Shown: in pieces, positions 37,575 through 42,878 of the stretch | How positions within the stretch are numbered: position 1 is the first letter of the stretch | Layout of the letters: each line of letters starts with the position of its first letter | Assembly: GCA_004799435.1 (NCBI GenBank) | Contig: SSMV01000058.1 | Coordinates: forward strand, 1 to 42,878 | Source: Bradyrhizobium sp. | Lineage (GTDB): Bacteria; Pseudomonadota; Alphaproteobacteria; Rhizobiales; Beijerinckiaceae | DNA length: 42,878 bases | Reading direction: 5' to 3' | Program-made: the position numbers and the translations under genes | Notes under the pieces: generated by a model | What the model was told of the DNA's origin: nothing | What the model saw: only the letters and a program-made list of their open reading frames with translations | Database searches by the model: none

Positions 37575-39824
37575 ATGGCAAAAATGGCTCCTCCGCCGCC
37601 GCCCCCGCCGGCGGCGCCGATCGACGTTCCGCTTCGCGAAGCGCTGGAGGAGCGCTATCTCGCCTATGCGCTGTCCACCATCATGGGGCGCGCGCTGCCG
37701 GACGCCCGCGACGGGCTCAAACCCGTCCATCGGCGCATCCTCTATGGCATGCATATTCTCAAGCTCGATCCCACGTCGGGTTTCAAGAAATGCGCCAAGA
37801 TCGTCGGCGACGTGATGGGCTCGTTCCATCCGCACGGCGACCAGGCGATCTACGAGGCGTTGGTGCGTCTCGCGCAGGACTTCGCCTCGCGTTATCCGCT
37901 GGTCGACGGGCAGGGCAATTTCGGCAACATCGACGGCGACGGCGCGGCGGCCTATCGCTACACCGAAGCGCGGATGACCGACGTCGCCCGGCTGATCCTG
38001 GAGGGCGTCGACGAAGAGGCGGTCGACTGGCGCGATAATTATTCGGGTGACACAAAAGAACCGATCGTTCTGCCCTCGGCGATCCCCAATCTGCTCGCCA
38101 ATGGCGCGCAGGGCATTGCGGTCGGCATGGCGACCTCGATCCCGCCCCATAATATCGCCGAACTCTGCGACGCGGCGCTGCATCTCATCGCCCATCCCAA
38201 GGCCGAGGTCGAGGCGCTGCTCGATTTCGTGCCCGGACCCGATTTTCCGACCGGCGGGATCGTCATCGAGGATCGCGCGTCCATCGCAGAGACCTATCGC
38301 ACCGGGCGCGGCGGCTTCCGCGTGCGCGCGCGCTGGAGCCGCGAGGACACCGGGCGCGGCGGCTGGAACGTTGTGGTCACGGAGATTCCCTATGGCGTGC
38401 AGAAATCACGACTGATCGAGCAGCTTGCAACGCTGGTGACCGAGCGCAAGGCGCATCTGCTCGGCGACGTACGCGACGAATCGACCGAAGACGTGCGCAT
38501 CGTGCTTGAGCCGCGCGTTCGCACCGTCGATCCAGCGATGATGATGGAGCAGCTCTTCAAGCTCAGCGAGCTTGAGACGCGCATTCCGGTCAATCTCAAT
38601 GTGCTGGTCGATGGCGTGACGCCGCGCGTCATCGGGCTTGGCGAAGCCTTGCAACAATGGCTCGGCCATCGCCGCGCCGTGCTGATCCGTCGCTCGGCCA
38701 ATCGCTTGGCGGCAATCGAGCGTCGGCTCGAATTGCTCGCCGGCATGCTCATCGTCTTCCTCAATCTCGACGAAGTGATCCGCATCATCCGTGAGGACGA
38801 CGAGCCGAAGACGGCGCTGATGAAGCGCTTCACGCTGAGCGAGACCCAGGCCAATTATGTCCTCGACACGCGTTTGCGCGCCTTGCGCCGCCTCGAGGAA
38901 ATGGCGCTGCGAAAAGAGCAGACGGATCTCACGGCCGAGAAGGGCGCGATCGAGGCGCTGCTCGCCAGCGAGAAGAAGCAATGGCAGGCGGTCTCTTTCG
39001 AGATCCGCGACATCCGCAAGAAATTCGGCCCCGACACGAAGCTGGGTCGCCGCCGCACCCGTTTCGAGGCGCCGCCCGAAGTCGAGGTCGATCTCGCCGA
39101 GGCGATGATCGAACGCGAGCCGGTGACGATCCTCGTCTCGCAAAAAGGCTGGATTCGCGCGCTCAAAGGCAATGTCGCCGATCTGTCGGGCGTCGCCTTC
39201 AAGGCCGACGATGCGCTGCAGGCGTCTTTCTTCGCCGAGACGACCTCGAAGCTGCTGGTGCTGGCGAGCGACGGCAAGGTCTTCACGCTGGAGGCGGCCA
39301 AACTGCCGGGCGGGCGCGGCGCCGGCGAGCCGATCCGGCTGATGGCCGACATCGACGAATCCGCTGAGATCGTCGCCGTCTGGCTTCACGCTCCGGGCGA
39401 AAAAATGCTGGTTGCGTCGAGCGACGGGCGCGGCTTCGTCGTCGGCCAGGACGAGATGCTGTCGGCGACGCGCAAGGGCAGGGCGGTCCTCAATGTCGAC
39501 GCCCCGGCGCGCGCCCGGTTGGCGACGCCGGCCAACGGCGACCACATCGCGACGGTCGGCGAAAACCGCAAGCTGCTGATCTTCCCACTTGTGCAAACGC
39601 CGGAAATGGCGCGCGGCAAGGGCGTGCGGCTGCAGCGCTACAAGGATGGCGGCCTTGCCGACGCCCGCGTGTTCAAACTCACCGAGGGCATGAGCTGGCG
39701 CGACTCGGCGGGGCGCAGCTTCTCGCTCGCCAAGGGCGAGATCAAAGACTGGATCGGCAACCGCGCCGAGGCGGGACGCTTGCCGCCCAAGGGCTTCCCC
39801 AAGAGCAATCGCTTCGACGGATAG
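37575..39824 (+). CDS. parC: DNA topoisomerase IV subunit A
   Basis: A 749-aa type IIA topoisomerase subunit that decatenates daughter chromosomes with ParE. The breakage-reunion domain has catalytic Tyr129 in AYRYTEARM and the [21 protein letters not shown] region. The C-terminal domain has only degenerate blades ([32 protein letters not shown]) and lacks the GyrA-box of gyrase, so ParC rather than GyrA is the call. An N-terminal run of seven prolines precedes the core. Gln90 occupies the position of E. coli ParC Ser80, the main quinolone-contact site; Glu94 matches Glu84. It is monocistronic with a weak ribosome-binding site. Confidence 0.95.
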   Translation: MAKMAPPPPPPPAAPIDVPLREALEERYLAYALSTIMGRALPDARDGLKPVHRRILYGMHILKLDPTSGFKKCAKIVGDVMGSFHPHGDQAIYEALVRLAQDFASRYPLVDGQGNFGNIDGDGAAAYRYTEARMTDVARLILEGVDEEAVDWRDNYSGDTKEPIVLPSAIPNLLANGAQGIAVGMATSIPPHNIAELCDAALHLIAHPKAEVEALLDFVPGPDFPTGGIVIEDRASIAETYRTGRGGFRVRARWSREDTGRGGWNVVVTEIPYGVQKSRLIEQLATLVTERKAHLLGDVRDESTEDVRIVLEPRVRTVDPAMMMEQLFKLSELETRIPVNLNVLVDGVTPRVIGLGEALQQWLGHRRAVLIRRSANRLAAIERRLELLAGMLIVFLNLDEVIRIIREDDEPKTALMKRFTLSETQANYVLDTRLRALRRLEEMALRKEQTDLTAEKGAIEALLASEKKQWQAVSFEIRDIRKKFGPDTKLGRRRTRFEAPPEVEVDLAEAMIEREPVTILVSQKGWIRALKGNVADLSGVAFKADDALQASFFAETTSKLLVLASDGKVFTLEAAKLPGGRGAGEPIRLMADIDESAEIVAVWLHAPGEKMLVASSDGRGFVVGQDEMLSATRKGRAVLNVDAPARARLATPANGDHIATVGENRKLLIFPLVQTPEMARGKGVRLQRYKDGGLADARVFKLTEGMSWRDSAGRSFSLAKGEIKDWIGNRAEAGRLPPKGFPKSNRFDG

Positions 39825-39846
39825 GCGGGTTGCCTTTCGACTCGAT

Positions 39847-39864
39847 TGCGGGTATATGCCCGCA
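39847..39864 (+). promoter_or_regulatory. Palindrome at the start of the MarR gene
   Basis: TGCGGG-TATATG-CCCGCA is an inverted repeat of 6-bp arms, with weaker outer complementarity (CGAT / ATCG). It overlaps the first possible start codon (39856) and lies just before the second (39868). It is a natural candidate operator for autoregulation by the MarR protein. Confidence 0.45.
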
Positions 39865-40266
39865 TCGATGACGACCGACTGTATTTGCTCAGCGCTGCGT
39901 GTGGCGGCCCGCAAGGCGACTGCAATCTACGACGAGGCCCTGGCCCCGGTGGGGATTAATGTCGCCCAGTTCGGCCTGTTGAGAAAAATCGGGCGGGCTG
40001 GCACGCTGTCGCTTTCCGAACTGGGGCGGCTTGCCGCGCTCGATCGCTCGACGATCGGGCGCAACGTACAGGTGCTGCAGCGCTTGGGGCTGGTCGACAT
40101 CGCCGCAGGCGACGATCTTCGCGAGGCGAGCGTGGCGCTCGCCAAACCGGGCCGCGCCGCTCTGCGTCGCGGCAAGCCACTGTGGGAAGAGGCGCAACGC
40201 AGCATCGAGGCGCGGCTTGGCGGCGACGGCGGCGCGCAATTGCGAGCGCTGCTCGCCGGGCTCTGA
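39856..40266 (+). CDS. MarR family transcriptional regulator
   Basis: A 136-aa winged-helix regulator. The N-terminal helix carries a Cys-x-Cys pair (DCICSALRVAARK), frequent in MarR proteins that sense oxidants or phenolic ligands. The DNA-binding part includes LSELGRLAALDRSTIGRNVQVLQRLGLVD, and the wing follows with DDLREASVALAKPG. It presumably controls itself and the MFS transporter gene 60 bases downstream, a standard MarR arrangement. ATG 39868 is an equally possible start, because a palindrome covers the first ATG. Confidence 0.92.
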   Translation: MPASMTTDCICSALRVAARKATAIYDEALAPVGINVAQFGLLRKIGRAGTLSLSELGRLAALDRSTIGRNVQVLQRLGLVDIAAGDDLREASVALAKPGRAALRRGKPLWEEAQRSIEARLGGDGGAQLRALLAGL

Positions 40267-40326
40267 CTTCTCTCGCGGCGCGTCGGCCAAACGCAATAAG
40301 GCAAAAACGGAAGAGGCTGGAACAAC

Positions 40327-41616
40327 ATGAACTCCTTTTCCTTGACGGCGTTTTTCGCCGCGCGGCGCATTCACTATGGCTGGGTGGTTCTGGGCGTGAC
40401 CTTTGTCGTCATGCTGGCGACCGCCGGCGCCATGGGCGCCTCGGGGATCATCATCGAGCCGCTCGAAAAGGAATTCGGCTGGGCCAACGCCAACATCTCG
40501 ACTGCGCTCGCCTTGCGCCTGGCGCTGTTTGGCCTGATGGGGCCCTTCGCCGCCGCTTTCATCAATCGCTTCGGCCTGCGCGCTGTCGTTGGATTCGCGC
40601 TTAGCTTAGTCGTCGCCGGCGTTTGCGGCACGATCGCCATGGGGAGCCTTTGGCAATTCGTCCTCTCCTGGGGGGTCGTCATCGGCCTTGGCACCGGCAT
40701 GACCGCGCTGGTGCTTGGCGCGACGGTCGCAACACGCTGGTTTACAGCGCGCCGCGGGCTCGCCGTCGGCCTGCTGACCGCCAGCAACGCCACCGGGCAA
40801 CTCGTCTTCCTGCCGCTGCTGGCTTCGGTCAGTCAGCATTGGGGCTGGCGCATGGCGCTGGTTCTGGTGATCGCGATGCTGCTGACCGCGCTCGCTCTCG
40901 CGGTTGCGTTCTTGCGCGACCGGCCGGCCGATGTCGGCCTGGCGCCCTATGGCGAGACGGCGATTGTCGCGTCGCCCAAGGGTCCGGCGAAGCTCAGCGC
41001 GCTCTTCCTGTCGCCGCTCGCTGCGTTGCGCGAAGCCTCGCATAGCCGCGTCTTCTGGGTGCTGTTTGCGACCTTTTTTATCTGAGGCCTGTCGACCAAT
41101 GGCCTTATTCAGACCCATTGGATCACGCTCTGCGGCGACTATGGCGTCTCGCCGGTCAGCGCGGCGGGAATCCTCGCGGCGATCGGCGTCTTCGACTTCT
41201 TCGGCACCATCCTGTCGGGCTGGCTTTCCGACCGCTACGACAATCGCTGGCTGCTGTTTTTCTATTATGGGCTGCGCGGCCTGTCCCTGATCTATCTGCC
41301 CTATACGGAATTTTCGATCATCAGCCTGTCGGTGTTTGGCGTGTTCTATGGTCTCGACTGGGTGTCGACCGTGCCACCGACCGTGCGCCTGTCGGCCGAC
41401 GCTTTCGGACCGGAGCGCGCCAACCTCACCTTCGGCTGGATTTTCGCCGGCCATCAATTGGGCGCGGCCACCGCCGCCTTTGGCGCTGGCGCGGCGCGCA
41501 CCGAATACGCGACCTATCTGCCCGCGCTTTACGTCGCCGGCTCGGCCTGCCTGATCGCCTCGGCGCTGGTGATGACGCTGGCGCGACCGCGCCGCGCCAA
41601 TCTGGCGCTCGCCTAA
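40327..41616 (+). pseudogene. MFS transporter gene interrupted by an in-frame TGA
   Basis: One frame encodes a major facilitator transporter of about 429 residues: twelve predicted helices, with GPFAAAFINRFG, GTGMTALVLGATVATRWFTARRG and GWLSDRYDNRWLL motifs. It is split by TGA at 41083-41085 (codon 253), between helices 6 and 8, inside FFI(TGA)GLSTNGL. Reading continues in the same frame to TAA at 41614-41616, so this is a substitution, not a frameshift. From memory, relatives have Cys at this position. The first part (252 aa) probably cannot work alone. It may be a recent pseudogene, a base-call error or a recoded codon. The ATG follows GGAAGAGG and lies 60 bases after the MarR gene. Confidence 0.85.
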
Positions 41617-42500
41617 TGCGGCGCGGGCGTTGCGTTCAAACCGCCTTTGCCATCGGCGGATGAAGATGAAAAGGGCGCGTCGAGCAGCCATTGGGTCGCC
41701 AGATGCGAATTGGCCAGTTCGGCATTGGTCAGCAGATCGATGCCGCTGGGCGGCGTCGCCAACATCGCTTTGAAGATCGAATCGTTGATCCCCATTTCGG
41801 CGAAATATTTGGCGATCAGCGTGTCCAGGGCGTTGAGATCGACGGCGGTCGGCGCGACCGTGAAAGTGTGCTCGCTCGTCAATTCGCGAGAGATTTCCTG
41901 TTTCTCGCCGTCGACGATGCGGTAATGCACCTCATACATGCGCCTGACCATCGTCCTCGGCCCCACTCTGATCTGATGAACGCCGATCGCGGCGAAGCCG
42001 CTGACGTAGCGTTCGATCCCGCCGGCCAGCACGACCGGGCAGGCCGACAGGCAGATCGATTTCGGCAGCGCGGCGACGCCGGGAGTCGCGTCGCAATGGG
42101 CCTGGCCTGAGGCGCAGGGTTGCAATTCCGTCCGCGCGACGATCACCGCCATCTTCCGCGCCCGGATCGTCCGGCCGATCGCCATGGCGTCCCCCACGGA
42201 TCCGCCTTGCGAACTGATCAGCACCGGCAGGTTGCGCCGGCCAAGCGTCGCGAGAAAATGTTCGAAGGTTTGCGCCGTGCCGACCGCGATCGGACCTTCG
42301 GCCGAAATCCACTCGGGACAATTGGGCTGACATTGCGGCGCCGCGCTGACGACATGAACGAAGCGCATCGGCGGGCCGACGATGGGGATCAGCGGTTCTG
42401 GCGCCGTGGCAGCCAGAGCGGGACATTGTCCGCCGAGGAAAAGAGCCGTCGCGAGCGCGAAGCCCACCGCCAGCAAGGAGAGGGGGTGGGGCTCACGCAA
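41613..42500 (-). CDS. Periplasmic ClpP-fold-like protein (COG3904-like)
   Basis: A 295-aa exported protein with a signal peptide ending near residue 31 (ALAA). The core resembles ClpP/crotonase-fold periplasmic proteins: an LISSQGGSVGDAMAIGRTIR segment (residues 95-114), then a CLSACPVVLAGG segment with Ser152 in a possible nucleophile position, and GFAAIGVHQI with His175. Such predicted periplasmic proteins (COG3904) have no proven activity. Two extra cysteine pairs (Cys57/Cys61 and Cys129/Cys136) could form disulfides. The start is TTG 42500; GTG 42467 is an alternative but would cut the signal peptide. It lies 11 bases after erpA and overlaps the MFS gene end by four bases. Confidence 0.75.
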   Translation of the reverse strand: MREPHPLSLLAVGFALATALFLGGQCPALAATAPEPLIPIVGPPMRFVHVVSAAPQCQPNCPEWISAEGPIAVGTAQTFEHFLATLGRRNLPVLISSQGGSVGDAMAIGRTIRARKMAVIVARTELQPCASGQAHCDATPGVAALPKSICLSACPVVLAGGIERYVSGFAAIGVHQIRVGPRTMVRRMYEVHYRIVDGEKQEISRELTSEHTFTVAPTAVDLNALDTLIAKYFAEMGINDSIFKAMLATPPSGIDLLTNAELANSHLATQWLLDAPFSSSSADGKGGLNATPAPH

Positions 42501-42511
42501 AGGGCGACCGG

Positions 42512-42862
42512 CTAGATGGTGAAGCTGACGCCGCAGCCGCAGGACGCGACCGCGTTGGGGTTCTTCATCTTGAACGCCTGGCCCATCAAATCATCGACGA
42601 AATCGAGCTCGCCGCCGCGGATCATTTCGAGCGAGGCGGCGTCGACGACGACGCTGACCCCGTCGCGGGTGACGACGAGATCGTCCTCGGCGCGCTCGGG
42701 GTCGATGTCGAAAGCATATTGAAAGCCGGAACAGCCGCCGCCCTTGACCGAAATGCGCAGCGCCGCGCCCGGCTCGGCGGCGAGCACCTTTTGCAGCCGG
42801 CGCGCGGCTGCGGCGCTGATGGAAACGGCGGGGGCGCTCACCGCCTCTAGGGTCTCGCTCAT
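42512..42862 (-). CDS. erpA: Iron-sulfur cluster insertion protein ErpA (A-type carrier)
   Basis: A 116-aa HesB/IscA-type carrier that transfers Fe-S clusters to apoproteins. The three conserved cysteines are Cys44 in GGGCSGFQY and Cys108 and Cys110 in SCGCGVSF. The FVDDLMGQAFKMKNPNA segment fits the ErpA/IscA group. Without neighbouring isc or suf genes the choice of ErpA over IscA is by similarity only. The ATG at 42862 has GGGAAG upstream. It probably leads a short operon with the periplasmic ClpP-like gene; the window ends 16 bases upstream of it. Confidence 0.94.
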   Translation of the reverse strand: MSETLEAVSAPAVSISAAAARRLQKVLAAEPGAALRISVKGGGCSGFQYAFDIDPERAEDDLVVTRDGVSVVVDAASLEMIRGGELDFVDDLMGQAFKMKNPNAVASCGCGVSFTI

Positions 42863-42878
42863 CAGGTCTTCCCGGGGC

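Noticed and set aside
41074-41080. Frameshift in the six-T run just before the MFS TGA
   Set aside because: The frame is the same before and after the TGA, so an indel there would break, not restore, the downstream homology.
41332-41616. Separate small gene for the last 94 codons of the MFS transporter
   Set aside because: It is in the same frame as the upstream part and is simply the 3' end of the interrupted gene; an ATG-initiated independent protein of three helices is unlikely.
40327-41616. Two genuine half-size transporters encoded in tandem
   Set aside because: No start codon with a ribosome-binding site follows the TGA closely and the residues around it form one continuous conserved motif.

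Overview
The window is high-G+C chromosomal DNA packed with genes in short operons. Gene content and protein style point to an alphaproteobacterium of the order Hyphomicrobiales (Rhizobiales), possibly near Beijerinckiaceae/Methylocystaceae; the family level is inference, because there is no rRNA here. The supporting signs are the lepB-rnc-era...recO cluster, the moaC-moeA pair, alphaproteobacterial-type ParC and ErpA, a TTC-anticodon tRNA-Glu and frequent GTG/TTG starts. I see no phage, IS element, CRISPR array or other mobile element.

Layout. 1-5.2 kb: 3' part of clpA, then a HIT hydrolase coupled to a FemAB-like protein, a TfoX-N protein with a membrane protein, and a Rossmann-fold epimerase-like protein. 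5.25-11.4 kb: tRNA-Glu with a recognisable promoter and terminator, a quinone oxidoreductase, then lepB-rnc-era, a PMT-type glycosyltransferase and recO. 11.4-18.3 kb: a secreted Cys/His hydrolase-like protein, moaC-moeA, adenine deaminase, a DUF423-like protein, a DedA protein and an HtrA-like protease. 18.3-30 kb: a minus-strand glycogen operon, glgP-glgB-glgC-glgA-(glgX::malQ), probably continuing into the HtrA-like protease. 30.1-33.4 kb: mtnA, a coiled-coil membrane protein and zwf. 33.5-37.4 kb: a cytochrome bo3-type quinol oxidase operon, cyoA-(cyoB::cyoC)-cyoD. 37.6-42.9 kb: parC, a MarR regulator with an MFS transporter broken by one in-frame TGA, a ClpP-fold-like periplasmic protein and erpA.

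How the genes fit together. The glycogen block encodes a whole synthesis and breakdown cycle: GlgC makes ADP-glucose, GlgA elongates, GlgB branches, GlgP phosphorolyses, and GlgX plus MalQ debranch and recycle the limit oligosaccharides. The last two activities are fused in one polypeptide of 1389 residues. Zwf nearby could draw released hexose phosphate into the oxidative pentose phosphate or Entner-Doudoroff route. The terminal oxidase is also a fusion: subunits I and III form one chain, with heme, copper and quinol-site residues conserved.

The items most worth a second look are the two fusions, the TGA at what appears to be a conserved Cys position of the MFS transporter, a 20-bp perfect palindrome over the predicted -10 element of the glycogen operon, and the signal-peptide-less HtrA-like protease at the end of that operon. 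Most other genes are ordinary housekeeping genes. I found no clear evidence of a wholly new multi-gene system.
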